In this document: positions 8,030 through 15,986 of the stretch, piece after piece
How the letters are laid out: each line of letters opens with the position of its first letter
Position numbering within the stretch: position 1 is the first letter of the stretch
DNA from: DATMTS01 sp035564555
Lineage (GTDB): Bacteria > Actinomycetota > Actinomycetes > Actinomycetales > Microbacteriaceae
Direction: 5' to 3'
DNA: 64,000 nt
NCBI GenBank assembly: GCA_035564555.1
Contig: DATMTS010000055.1
Location: forward strand, 62,001-126,000
The notes under the pieces: model-generated
What the model was told of the DNA's origin: nothing
Databases searched by the model: none
Seen by the model: the letters and a program-made list of their open reading frames with translations, nothing else
Position numbers and translations under genes: made by a program

Positions 8030-9777
8030 GATGGATCTCTCCGTTCTCGGATTGCGTTGGTGGTGGGTGCGAGGCTCTGGGGGCGCGCGGGCGCGCGCGT
8101 CATGGCGGCCGACGCGTCTTCCACCGCGCGGCGCGCGTCTGCCGCGTCGTCCGCGTGCAGCGCGCGTCGGGCGAGCAGGCGCGCCTGATCGAGCGTGTAG
8201 CGCCTCAGCGCCGCGCGCACGTCGGTCAGTGCTGCGGGCGACATCGACAGCGAACCGGCGCCCAACCCGACGAGCACGACGGCCAGCAGCGGATCGGCCG
8301 CCGCCTCACCGCAGACGCCGACGGGTTTTCCGAGGTCCGCCCCGGCTGCCCCGACCTCGGCGATCAGGCGCAGCACGGCAGGATGCCACGGGCTCTGGTA
8401 GTGCGCGACGGCGCCGAGCAGCCGGTCGGCGGCGAGGGTGTACTGCGTCAGGTCGTTGGTGCCGATCGAGGCGAAGTCGGCGTGCCGAAGGATGCGATCG
8501 GCCGTCAGCGCGGCCGACGGCACCTCCACCATCACTCCGGCGGTCCTGATGCCGTACTCCTTGGCGAGAACGGTGAAGTACGAGGCCTCTTCGACGGTCG
8601 CTACCATCGGCGCCATCACCCACAGGTCGGCGTCCGTCTCGGCATCCGCGCACGCCAGGGCGCTGAGTTGCTCGCGCAGGATGTCTTCGTTGGTGCGCAG
8701 CGCGCGCAGCCCGCGCACGCCGAGCGCCGGATTGTCTTCGTGGGTGTCGTTCAGGAACGTCAACGGCTTGTCCGCTCCTGCGTCCAGCACCCGCACGACC
8801 ACCTTCTTACCCGGGAATGCCGAGAGCAGCCGGACGTACTGCTTCCGCTGTTCCTCGGCGGTGGGCGCTAGGCGCGCGTCGAGGAAGAGGAACTCGGTGC
8901 GGAACAGGCCGACGCCTTCCGCTCCGGCCGCGACGGCCGCCTCGGCGACCTCGGTCGAACCGAGATTGACCAGCAGCGGCACGGGTGTGCCGTCGGCGAG
9001 CGCTCCCGGAGCGTGCGGCGCCTTGCGCTCCCGCTCCCGCTCGGCGATGCGCTCCGCCGCCTCGGCGAGGTCGGCGACGGTCGGGGCGAGCATCACGGTT
9101 CCGGCAGCCGCGTCGACGATGACCTCGTCGCCGTCGCGCAGAGCTGCGGCGTCGGTGCAGCCCACCACGGCGACCACGGACTTCTCTCGGGCGAGGATCG
9201 CGGTGTGCGACGTCGGGCCCCCTTCGACGGTGACGAAGGCGAGCACCTGGTCGAGGTCGAGCATCGCGGTCTCGGCCGGTGCGAGATCGCGGGCGACGAG
9301 CACGAACGGACGGTCCGATTGCGGGATGCCCGGGGCCGGCATCCCGTTCAGTTCGGCGATGAGCCGGTCGGCGATGTCGTTCAGGTCACCGGCTCGATCG
9401 CCCAGGTAGCCGCCCAGTTCCCGCAACCGTTCGGCGAACGCCGCGCAGGCCTCGAACACAGCCCGTTCGGCCGTCTTGCCTGCGGCCACCAGTTCGTCGA
9501 CGGTCGCCGCGAGCGACTCGTCTTCGACCATCATCGCCTGGGCGTCAAGCACGTCTTCGGCGGCGCCGCCGGCCTGCTCGGCGCGCAGGCGCAGTGCACC
9601 CGCGACGGCGTGGACGGCGTGGACGACACGCCCGCGTTCCTCATCGGGCGTGGTGCGCGACGGTTCGTCGTGCGGCGCAGCAAAGGGTTCCGCCGCGCGA
9701 AGCACCGTGCCGATCGCCACGCCCTGCCCGATGCCCGCGCCGGTCAGCCGGCGAGAGGCGGCCAGCGTGTCAGGCAC
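8026..9777 (-). CDS. ptsI: PTS enzyme I (phosphoenolpyruvate-protein phosphotransferase)
   Basis: EI transfers phosphate from phosphoenolpyruvate to HPr and so drives every PTS sugar in the cell. The protein has 583 residues, normal for the family. The N-terminal HPr-binding helical domain is followed by the phosphohistidine His191 in VEGGPTSHTAILAR. The PEP-binding TIM barrel shows GVGLFRTEFLF near residue 295, the SIGTNDLTQYTLAADR signature near 455 and the catalytic GVCGEAAADP near 505. GTG at 9777 overlaps the end of ptsH by 8 bases. Placing EI inside a mannitol operon makes general PTS supply dependent on this locus, unless another copy exists elsewhere. Confidence 0.95.
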   Translation of the reverse strand: MPDTLAASRRLTGAGIGQGVAIGTVLRAAEPFAAPHDEPSRTTPDEERGRVVHAVHAVAGALRLRAEQAGGAAEDVLDAQAMMVEDESLAATVDELVAAGKTAERAVFEACAAFAERLRELGGYLGDRAGDLNDIADRLIAELNGMPAPGIPQSDRPFVLVARDLAPAETAMLDLDQVLAFVTVEGGPTSHTAILAREKSVVAVVGCTDAAALRDGDEVIVDAAAGTVMLAPTVADLAEAAERIAERERERKAPHAPGALADGTPVPLLVNLGSTEVAEAAVAAGAEGVGLFRTEFLFLDARLAPTAEEQRKQYVRLLSAFPGKKVVVRVLDAGADKPLTFLNDTHEDNPALGVRGLRALRTNEDILREQLSALACADAETDADLWVMAPMVATVEEASYFTVLAKEYGIRTAGVMVEVPSAALTADRILRHADFASIGTNDLTQYTLAADRLLGAVAHYQSPWHPAVLRLIAEVGAAGADLGKPVGVCGEAAADPLLAVVLVGLGAGSLSMSPAALTDVRAALRRYTLDQARLLARRALHADDAADARRAVEDASAAMTRAPARPQSLAPTTNAIRERRDPS

Positions 9778-10039
9778 GATCGTGGTCCGTGACGAGCACC
9801 TCGGTCAGCGCGTCGAGCACGCCGTCCGCGGCCGGATCCTCACAGGCGAGCGTCACGTAGTCGCCGTGGTCGATGCCGAGGGCGATGACGCCGAGAATGC
9901 TCGTGGCGCTCACCGGCTTGCCCGCGCCTTTGGCGATGGTGATGGGCAACCCGGCCTCGCTGACGGCCTTGACGAAGAGTTTCGCCGGGCGGGCGTGCAG
10001 GCCGTGGCTCGAGCCGATGCGGACGGTGCGTTCAACCAT
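9770..10039 (-). CDS. ptsH: Phosphocarrier protein HPr
   Basis: A small cytosolic phosphocarrier of 89 residues between EI and the sugar-specific IIA components. The active-site His15 lies in GLHARPAKLFV. The regulatory-serine region appears as SATSILGVIALG, with Ser47 at the place of the Ser46 that HPr kinase modifies in Firmicutes; actinobacteria generally lack that kinase, so the serine may be structural only. ATG at 10039 has GGGAGAG 6 bases upstream. The gene overlaps both neighbours by 8 bases. Confidence 0.95.
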   Translation of the reverse strand: MVERTVRIGSSHGLHARPAKLFVKAVSEAGLPITIAKGAGKPVSATSILGVIALGIDHGDYVTLACEDPAADGVLDALTEVLVTDHDRA

Positions 10040-10433
10040 GATTTCTCTCCCGGTGGGCGGATGGTTCGGCAGAAGCGGATGCGATACGCTCCGCGCACGC
10101 CTGGAGCACGAGGTCGAGGGCCCGATCGCCGGAGCGCTCGCTCATCACCTCATCCGGCAGCAGCACGGGCTCCGCCCCGGCGGCGCGCACACGACGGGCG
10201 ATCGCGTCGTATCGGTCGGCCAGGTGCGGCCCGACGAGCACGACGTCGATACCGGGCGTCACTGCGTCCAACTCGTCCTCGCTCGAGGCGGATGCCGTGA
10301 CGGCCAGTTCGCGCTCCGCGGCAGCGTGTCGCAGCCACATCGCCACGAACGTGCTCGAGGCGCCGGCGCCGCAGATCACGAGCACGCTCGTCGCCTGCAC
10401 CTCACTCGGCACGTCGCCCGGCATCGTCGTCAT
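10032..10433 (-). CDS. Orphan PTS IIB-like protein, lactose/cellobiose type
   Basis: This 133-residue protein opens the mannitol PTS operon. After a short leader it has LVICGAGASSTFVAMWL, matching the phosphocysteine loop of lactose/cellobiose-type IIB proteins (Cys21), followed by VVLVGPHLADRYDAI and a Val/Leu-rich C-terminus. It is longer than a minimal IIB (about 100 residues) by an acidic/basic tail. No cognate IIC or IIA of the same type is present, and MtlA already carries its own IIB, so its role in mannitol uptake is unclear. It could be a regulatory phosphoacceptor for the MtlR-type activator or a partner of a distant permease. Translation overlaps ptsH by 8 bases. Confidence 0.75.
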   Translation of the reverse strand: MTTMPGDVPSEVQATSVLVICGAGASSTFVAMWLRHAAAERELAVTASASSEDELDAVTPGIDVVLVGPHLADRYDAIARRVRAAGAEPVLLPDEVMSERSGDRALDLVLQACAERIASASAEPSAHRERNHG

Positions 10434-10472
10434 GCCTCAATGCTCGGCCGACGGCTTCGGATGCGCCAGCAG

Positions 10473-10525
10473 GCTTGCTTCCGCCCCCGCGGAAGCCGGG
10501 ATGCTTGCTTCCGCCCCCCAGGAAG
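10473..10525. promoter_or_regulatory. Tandem 30-bp-spaced dyad repeats, candidate MtlR operator
   Basis: Two near-identical 23-bp copies, at 10473-10495 and 10503-10525, begin GCTTGCTTCCGCCCCC and end GGAAG. They differ only in two central bases and are exactly 30 bp apart, about three helical turns. Each contains a CTTCC-N8-GGAAG dyad. They lie 40-92 bp upstream of the first PTS gene and about 115 bp upstream of the divergent mtlR start, where an activator site would be expected. Confidence 0.65.
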
Positions 10526-10639
10526 ATCCTGTCCGGGCCGGTGACCGTCCGGCTTCGGGATGATTGACTCTGCTCAGACCCGTCGCTCGGCGCCGCGGCG
10601 CCCGACGCGGTCTGCACGCGATGATGCATGGAGGCTGAA

Positions 10640-12559
10640 GTGATCGGCGGCAGAAAGGCCAAGCTGCTCGACTACCTGTCGCGCACGCCCGGCTGGACGA
10701 CCGCGGCGGAACTCGCCGACCACGTCGGCGTGACGCCCCGCAGCATCCGCAGCTACGTCGGCGAGCTCAAGGAGTCCGACGCATCCCGTGACGTCGTGGA
10801 ATCCTCCCCGCAGGGCTATCGGCTGAACGGCCAGGCGTACGCCGCGTTGCTGGCGCACGAGGATGCCCGGCCGCACGACTCCGAGACGCCGGCCGCCCGT
10901 GCGCACCGGTTGCTGCGGCGGCTCCTCGATGAGCCCTCGGGCCTCGACGTCTACGGTGCCGCCGACGATTCGTTCGTCAGCGAGTCCACCATCGACTCCG
11001 ATCTGGCCCGGCTGCGCAGGCGGCTCGACGGTTCGGGGCTGAGCCTGCGGCGCAACGGCAGCATCGTCACCCTGGACGGATCGGAGACCGACCGTCGCCG
11101 GCTGCTGAGTCAGCTGTTCCGCGACGAGTCCGAACAGCACGTGGTCACCCGGGGCCGCATCGAGACGGTGTTCCGGCTGCCCGGGATCGCCGGTTTCGGC
11201 ACCGAACTCGTCGCGGCACTTGACGACCGCGGCTATTTCGTCAACGAGTACGGCATCAACGACGTGTTGCTGCACGTCGCCATCGCCTTGGATAGAACCG
11301 CGCGCAACCGACACATCGAGGCACTCTCCACCGTCGCTGACGACGGCATCAGGCAGACCATGCTGACGCTCGACGAGCTCTTGCATGCCCACTTCGGCGC
11401 ACGGCTCGACGGAGCGGAACTGCAGCATCTCGCCATGCTCCTGGCAACCCGCGTGCTCGCGCCACGCAGCACCAGCGGAGACGCAGCCCTCGAGGACTTC
11501 CTCGATCGCTCGGTGATCGAAACCGTCAGCCGCATCGTCGAGGAGGCATCCCAGCAGTACGCCGTCGACCTGCGCGACGGACCGTTCACCGTGCGGCTGG
11601 CGCTGCACGTGCAGAACCTGCTCACGCGCGCCGGTGAACACAACTATTCGCGCAACCCGCTGACCCGGTCGATCAAGACGTCGTATCCGCTCATCTACGA
11701 GTTGGCGGTCTTCATCGCCTCCCGCCTGCAGCAGGCGGCGGCCATCGTGGTCACGGACGACGAGATCGCCTACATCGCCATGCACGTCGGCGCCTATCTC
11801 GACCAGCAGTCGCGGCGCCGCGATTCGGTGACCTGCGCCCTGATCTGCCCGGGCTACTACGACATCCACCGTCTGCTGCGCGATCGCATCGAGGCCGAAC
11901 TCGGGCACGACCTCGTGGTCACCTCGGTGGTGCCGGATGCCGCGTCCGATCTCGACGGATTCGAAACCGATCTGGTGCTCACCACGATCCCCACCAACGC
12001 GCCGCGCGAGAATGTGATCGTCATCCAGCCATTCCTCACCGAAGCCGACATCGGCGCGGTGCGGACGGCGATCGCCCGGGTGCGCAGGCAGCGCAGGAGG
12101 GCGCACATCAAGGAGCAACTGCTGCGTTACTTCGACGAGTCGCTTTTCTTCCGCAACACGTACGCCCGCGACGAGATCGCGATGATCCGCATGCTCGGCG
12201 AGCAGATGCGTGCGGCCGGCCTGATCGACGGCGCCTACATCGACGGTGCGATCGAGCGCGAACGCATGTCGTCGACGGCATTCACCGACACCCTCGCGGT
12301 TCCGCACTCGATGGCGATGACCGCCCGCGAGACCGCCATCGCGATCGTCGTGAACGAGCAGGCGATGGACTGGGGCGGGTCGCGCGTGAACGTCGTGGCC
12401 TTCATCGCGTTCAAGGCGGGCGAGCGCTCGAGCTTCCAGGCGATCTTCGATCAGTTCGTCGAGGTGTTCGGCGACCGCGAGGTCGTGCAGCAGCTCACGC
12501 GCAAGTCGACCACGTTCCCCGCGTTCATCGACGAACTCGTGCACGTCTTCGACAGCTGA
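10640..12559 (+). CDS. mtlR: MtlR-type PTS-regulated transcriptional activator (PRD family)
   Basis: A 639-residue BglG/MtlR-family activator. It has an N-terminal helix-turn-helix (WTTAAELADHVGVTPRSIRSYV) and a second HTH_11-like segment. Two PTS regulation domains follow: PRD1 near residues 190-280, with histidines in LLHVAIALDRTARN, and PRD2 near 300-400, with IAYIAMHVGAYL. Next come a IIB-Gat-like domain (VTCALICPGYYDIHRLL) and a C-terminal IIA-Man/Fru domain with the phosphohistidine in TLAVPHSMA. Phosphorylation by HPr and the permease would set its activity by mannitol availability. The GTG at 10640 is preferred over the ATG at 10628 because GGAGG (10630-10634) sits 5 bases before the GTG. 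Divergent from the PTS operon. Confidence 0.9.
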   Translation: MIGGRKAKLLDYLSRTPGWTTAAELADHVGVTPRSIRSYVGELKESDASRDVVESSPQGYRLNGQAYAALLAHEDARPHDSETPAARAHRLLRRLLDEPSGLDVYGAADDSFVSESTIDSDLARLRRRLDGSGLSLRRNGSIVTLDGSETDRRRLLSQLFRDESEQHVVTRGRIETVFRLPGIAGFGTELVAALDDRGYFVNEYGINDVLLHVAIALDRTARNRHIEALSTVADDGIRQTMLTLDELLHAHFGARLDGAELQHLAMLLATRVLAPRSTSGDAALEDFLDRSVIETVSRIVEEASQQYAVDLRDGPFTVRLALHVQNLLTRAGEHNYSRNPLTRSIKTSYPLIYELAVFIASRLQQAAAIVVTDDEIAYIAMHVGAYLDQQSRRRDSVTCALICPGYYDIHRLLRDRIEAELGHDLVVTSVVPDAASDLDGFETDLVLTTIPTNAPRENVIVIQPFLTEADIGAVRTAIARVRRQRRRAHIKEQLLRYFDESLFFRNTYARDEIAMIRMLGEQMRAAGLIDGAYIDGAIERERMSSTAFTDTLAVPHSMAMTARETAIAIVVNEQAMDWGGSRVNVVAFIAFKAGERSSFQAIFDQFVEVFGDREVVQQLTRKSTTFPAFIDELVHVFDS

Positions 12560-12583
12560 GTGCCGCGACGTGCCGAATGCCGA

Positions 12584-13159
12584 TCAGCGCAATCCGGTGG
12601 TGATCAGCGCGAGCATGCGCCGCAGGTCGTCATCCGAGTCGCCCCGCTGATCGGCCGCCCAGGCGAGGGACGAGATGAGGGCGAAGACGTCGCCCGCGGA
12701 GGCATCCGCCCGAACGGCTCCGGCCTGCTGCGCCCGCTCGAGAAGCGTGGCCGTGATGGTGCGCAGCGGCACGCACGAGGTGCGTAGCGGCGAGGACTCG
12801 GTGCGGAAGGCCTGCGCCACCGAGTCAGGCAGCCCGCCATAGGTGCGCAGATGCGTTGCCAGCTGGAAGAGCCAGGTCTCCAACGCGGCGCCCGGGTCAT
12901 CGGATGCGGCCAGGTGCTCCGACGCCCTCTCCAGTTCGCCGAGGCTGTCGTGCAGCGCCGCGGCGATCAGGCAGTCGCGATTGGGGAAGTGGCGATACAG
13001 CGTGCCTGGCCCGACGCCGGCCTTGCAGGCGATGTCGTCGAGCGACGTCTGCGTTCCATTCGCGCTGAACGCCTCGCTCGCCACGCGCACGATGGCGTCG
13101 TAATTGCGCTTGGCATCTGCCCGCAGTGGCCGCGTCGGCGCGGTCGTCGTGGTACCCAC
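12584..13159 (-). CDS. TetR family transcriptional regulator
   Basis: A 191-residue repressor with the N-terminal TetR helix-turn-helix (TSLDDIACKAGVGPGTLYRHFPNRDCLI, roughly residues 35-62) and a divergent ligand-binding C-terminus. The GTG at 13159 is chosen because GGAGGG lies 4-9 bases upstream; a longer reading to 13222 would cross the operator. It is divergent from the MFS exporter gene at 13268. The intergenic region holds a perfect palindrome inside the exporter's promoter spacer, so it most likely represses the exporter and itself. It converges with mtlR, with a 24-bp gap between stops. Ligand unknown. Confidence 0.9.
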   Translation of the reverse strand: MGTTTTAPTRPLRADAKRNYDAIVRVASEAFSANGTQTSLDDIACKAGVGPGTLYRHFPNRDCLIAAALHDSLGELERASEHLAASDDPGAALETWLFQLATHLRTYGGLPDSVAQAFRTESSPLRTSCVPLRTITATLLERAQQAGAVRADASAGDVFALISSLAWAADQRGDSDDDLRRMLALITTGLR

Positions 13160-13169
13160 GATTCCCTCC

Positions 13170-13228
13170 TTGACAAACCGGAGACTGTCTCCGTATAGTC
13201 GTCCTGGTAGAAGAGGAGACATCCTCCG
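13170..13228 (+). promoter_or_regulatory. MFS exporter promoter with TetR operator in its spacer
   Basis: TTGACA at 13170-13175 and TATAGT at 13194-13199 form a near-consensus -35/-10 pair with an 18-bp spacer. The spacer contains the perfect 15-bp palindrome CGGAGAC-T-GTCTCCG at 13179-13193. A degenerate second copy (AGGAGAC-A-TCCTCCG, 5 of 7 arm positions paired) follows at 13214-13228. A repressor on the first site would cover the promoter completely. Confidence 0.75.
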
Positions 13229-13267
13229 AATAACTCAACTGTACGCCTTCATCGAACGGATGGCCAC

Positions 13268-14755
13268 ATGTCCACCGCGCCAACCACCGAACTTCCCGTC
13301 GTGCCGGTCTCCCTCCGGCACGAGGGCACCCGGCTCACCGACCGCCCGACGGCATCCCGTCGGCGCATGCTCGGCCTGGTCGTCGTATTCGTCACCCAGC
13401 TCATGCTGGTCGTGGACGCGAGCATCGTGAACGTCGCGCTGCCCGACATCCAGAAACAACTGCACTTCACCCCAAGCGGTCTGAGCTGGGTGGTGACCGC
13501 ATACGCCCTCGCGTTCGCCGGCCTGATGCTGCTCAGCGGCAAGGTCGGCTCGATGATCGGCGCCAAGCGTGCCCTGATGATCGGCACGCTCGTCTTCATC
13601 GTCGCATCAGCGGCCGGGGGGCTCGCGCCGACGGCCGAGGTGCTTGTCGCCGCCCGCGTCGTGCAGGGCGTCGGAGCGGCGATCGCCGCGCCGAGCACGC
13701 TCGTGCTGTTGATGGCGAACACGACCCCGGGCAGACAGCGCTCGCGCGCGCTCTCCCTGTTCGTGCTCGCCGCCGGCTCCGGTGGCGCGATCGGTCTGAT
13801 CCTCGGCGGAGTGCTCACGACCGGCTTCGGCTGGGAGTGGGTGATGTTCGTGAATGTGCCGATCGGCATCCTGATCGTCGCCGGGGCGGCGCTGTTCCTG
13901 ACCGAGACCGATCGCGAGCGCGCTCGTCTCGACATCGGCGGGGCGCTGGCGTCGACCGTCGGCATGGTCTCTCTCGTCTACGCGTTCACCTCGGCGGCGG
14001 GCCAGGGCTGGGCCAGCCCGGTCGTGCTCTCGTCGTTCGCCGTCGCGATCGTGGCGCTCGTCTCACTCGTGCTGATCGAGCGCAGGCACACGAGTCCCGT
14101 CGTTCCGCTGAAGCTGTTCGCCGATCGGCGCAGCGCGGTTCCGTTCGTGGCGATGCTCCTGGTGCCGGCCGGCATGTTCGCGTTCTTCTACTTCATCACG
14201 CTGTACACCCAGCAGGTGCTCGGATTCGACGCGATGGGAACCGGGCTGGCCCTGTTGCCGTTCGTGATCGTGATGGTCACGGTCAGCCAGCTGGCGCCGC
14301 GCATCCTGCCGATCGCGGGCGAATGGATCGTCGGCGCGATCGGACTCGCGATGCTCGCCGGTGGGCTGTTCTGGCTCAGTGGACTCTCCGCCGCCAGCGG
14401 CTACCTGGTCGGCATCCTCGGGCCGATCCTCGTGATGGGGGCCGGGGCGGGCCTGACCTTCGCGCCGATCACCGCCGTGGTCATGCACCGCGCGCCCGAC
14501 GGGCACGTGAGTGCGGCATCCAGTGTGCTGCAGGCCATGCAGCAACTCGGCGGCTCGATCGGAGTCGCCGCGTTGACCACCGTGTTCGTCTCGGTCGCCA
14601 CGACGGGCGGAGAGGCGCGCGGCATCGCCACGGCGATCCTCGGGGGCGTCGCGTTCATCGCGCTGGCATTCGTGCTGTTCGCGATCTGGGGCAGCCGGGT
14701 GCCTGCGGATGTCCCGGGCGGCGGCTCCGACGCCCCGGCACCGATCGCACACTGA
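13268..14755 (+). CDS. MFS multidrug exporter, DHA2 (EmrB/QacA) family
   Basis: A 495-residue integral membrane protein with about 14 hydrophobic segments, expected for proton-coupled drug exporters of the DHA2 group. The first helix carries the family motif LVVDASIVNVALPDI. Motif A-like GKVGSMIGAKRALM follows, and motif C-like GGAIGLILGGVLTTGFGWEWVMFVNVPIG ends helix 5. The cytosolic N-terminus is about 35 residues. The ATG at 13268 has only a weak ribosome site. Paired with a divergent TetR repressor, it is probably induced by an exported compound. Specificity cannot be read from sequence. Confidence 0.9.
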   Translation: MSTAPTTELPVVPVSLRHEGTRLTDRPTASRRRMLGLVVVFVTQLMLVVDASIVNVALPDIQKQLHFTPSGLSWVVTAYALAFAGLMLLSGKVGSMIGAKRALMIGTLVFIVASAAGGLAPTAEVLVAARVVQGVGAAIAAPSTLVLLMANTTPGRQRSRALSLFVLAAGSGGAIGLILGGVLTTGFGWEWVMFVNVPIGILIVAGAALFLTETDRERARLDIGGALASTVGMVSLVYAFTSAAGQGWASPVVLSSFAVAIVALVSLVLIERRHTSPVVPLKLFADRRSAVPFVAMLLVPAGMFAFFYFITLYTQQVLGFDAMGTGLALLPFVIVMVTVSQLAPRILPIAGEWIVGAIGLAMLAGGLFWLSGLSAASGYLVGILGPILVMGAGAGLTFAPITAVVMHRAPDGHVSAASSVLQAMQQLGGSIGVAALTTVFVSVATTGGEARGIATAILGGVAFIALAFVLFAIWGSRVPADVPGGGSDAPAPIAH

Positions 14756-14801
14756 CAGCGCCGGTCGGCCGGCGTGCCGCGCCGCGCCGCGCACCCATGA
14801 C

Positions 14802-14868
14802 GCCCTGCGCCACTTCTCACGCCACGCGCCGCATCTTCTGGCGCAGCACGTGAGAACTGGAGCAGGGC
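14802..14868. repeat. Long imperfect inverted repeat between MFS and oxidoreductase genes
   Basis: The 20-base arms at 14802-14821 and 14849-14868 match at 18 of 20 positions (GCCCTGC-x-CCA... and its complement). An inner GCGCC/GGCGC stem sits in the 27-base loop. The element begins 47 bases after the exporter stop. It could be a bidirectional terminator or a dispersed palindromic element; there is no T-tract. Confidence 0.55.
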
Positions 14869-14943
14869 ACGCTGGCTCAATCGGGAAAGGGGTGCGCGAC
14901 GCTCCACTTCGGCCCGTGAACGGTTGGGCGTAGCGTGGAGGCC

Positions 14944-15918
14944 ATGACGCATGCGATTCGATTCAGCCGCACGGGCGGGCCGGAAGTACTCGAATTCGCA
15001 GAGGTCGCGGGTGCCTCGCCCGGGCCAGGTGAAGTGCTCGTCGAATCCGTCGGCGCCGGAGTCAACTTCATCGATGTCTACCGGCGCAAAGGCGTCTACG
15101 ACATCGCCCTGCCCGCCGTCGCCGGTGCGGAGGGCGCGGGACGGGTGATCGAACTGGGCGAGGGCGTTCAGGATGTGACGATCGGCGACCGGGTCGCCTG
15201 GGTTGACGCCCCTGGCAGCTACGCCGAACACGTGGTCGTGCGTGCGGAGAAGACCATCCCCGTGCCGGATTCCGTCAGCGACGAGGTCGCCGCGGGGTTC
15301 GGGCTGCAGGGCCTGACCGCCGAGTATCTCGCCCGGTCGACCTATCCGGCCGGGCCGGGAACGATGGCGCTCGTGCACGCCGGCGCAGGCGGCGTGGGCC
15401 TCATGCTCACCCAGTTGCTGGTGCACCAGGGGGCGACCGTGATCACCACGGTTGGCTCCGCCGAGAAGGCGGAGCTCTCCCGGCAGGCCGGCTCCTCGCT
15501 CGTGCTGCGCTACGACCAGGATGTCGACATCGCCGCCGCGACCCGCGAGTTCACCGGCGGAGACGGCGTGCACGTCGCGTACGACGGGGTGGGCAGGAGC
15601 ACGTTCGATGCGTCTCTGCGGTCGTTGGCTGTTCGCGGCATGCTCGTTCTCTTCGGCGCCTCCAGCGGTGCGGTGCCGCCGTTCGACATCCAACGGCTGA
15701 ACTCGGGCGGGTCGCTCTTCTTGACGCGGCCGACGCTCGCGCACTACACGCGAAGCCGGGCGGAGCTTCTCGAGCGCGCCTCGCATGTGCTCGGCGGTGT
15801 GCGAGACGGCTGGCTGTCGGTGCGGATCGGGTCGACGTTCCCGCTGAAGGATGCCGCGGAGGCTCATCGGGCGCTCGAGTCGCGGGCGACGACGGGCAAG
15901 GTCGTGCTGCTGCCCTGA
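14944..15918 (+). CDS. Zinc-independent quinone oxidoreductase-like MDR protein
   Basis: A 324-residue medium-chain dehydrogenase/reductase of the NADPH:quinone oxidoreductase (QOR) type. The N-terminal catalytic domain has NFIDVYRRKGVYDIALPAVAGAEGAGRVIELG, and the Rossmann domain has HAGAGGVGLMLTQLL near residue 145, the AGGVG pattern usual for NADPH binders. No zinc-ligand cysteines are present, as expected for QOR. It would reduce quinones or enones with NADPH in the cytosol. The ATG at 14944 is preferred; GGAGG is only 2 bases upstream, so GTG at 14935 remains possible. Confidence 0.85.
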   Translation: MTHAIRFSRTGGPEVLEFAEVAGASPGPGEVLVESVGAGVNFIDVYRRKGVYDIALPAVAGAEGAGRVIELGEGVQDVTIGDRVAWVDAPGSYAEHVVVRAEKTIPVPDSVSDEVAAGFGLQGLTAEYLARSTYPAGPGTMALVHAGAGGVGLMLTQLLVHQGATVITTVGSAEKAELSRQAGSSLVLRYDQDVDIAAATREFTGGDGVHVAYDGVGRSTFDASLRSLAVRGMLVLFGASSGAVPPFDIQRLNSGGSLFLTRPTLAHYTRSRAELLERASHVLGGVRDGWLSVRIGSTFPLKDAAEAHRALESRATTGKVVLLP

Positions 15919-15938
15919 CACCGGGGGTCGTCGCGCAG

Positions 15939-15957
15939 GCAGGTTAGGCTACGCTTA
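15939..15957 (+). promoter_or_regulatory. DtxR/IdeR-like metal box before the ZIP transporter
   Basis: The 19 bases contain AGGTTAGGCTA and match 14 of 19 positions of the known actinobacterial iron-box consensus (TTAGGTTAGSCTAACCTAA). The site lies 30 bases upstream of the ATG at 15987, a good place for repression by a DtxR-family metalloregulator. Confidence 0.6.
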
Positions 15958-15986
15958 TTCGCGCCCGCCTGCAGAGAGAGCCGTGA

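Noticed and set aside
10574..12544. A 656-codon open frame on the minus strand opposite mtlR
   Set aside because: It has the Arg/His/Asp-rich composition of an antisense frame in high-GC DNA, and mtlR in the opposite strand has clear domains.
13160..13222. Longer N-terminus for the TetR gene at 12584
   Set aside because: It would include the promoter and operator of the exporter; GTG at 13159 has GGAGGG at good spacing.
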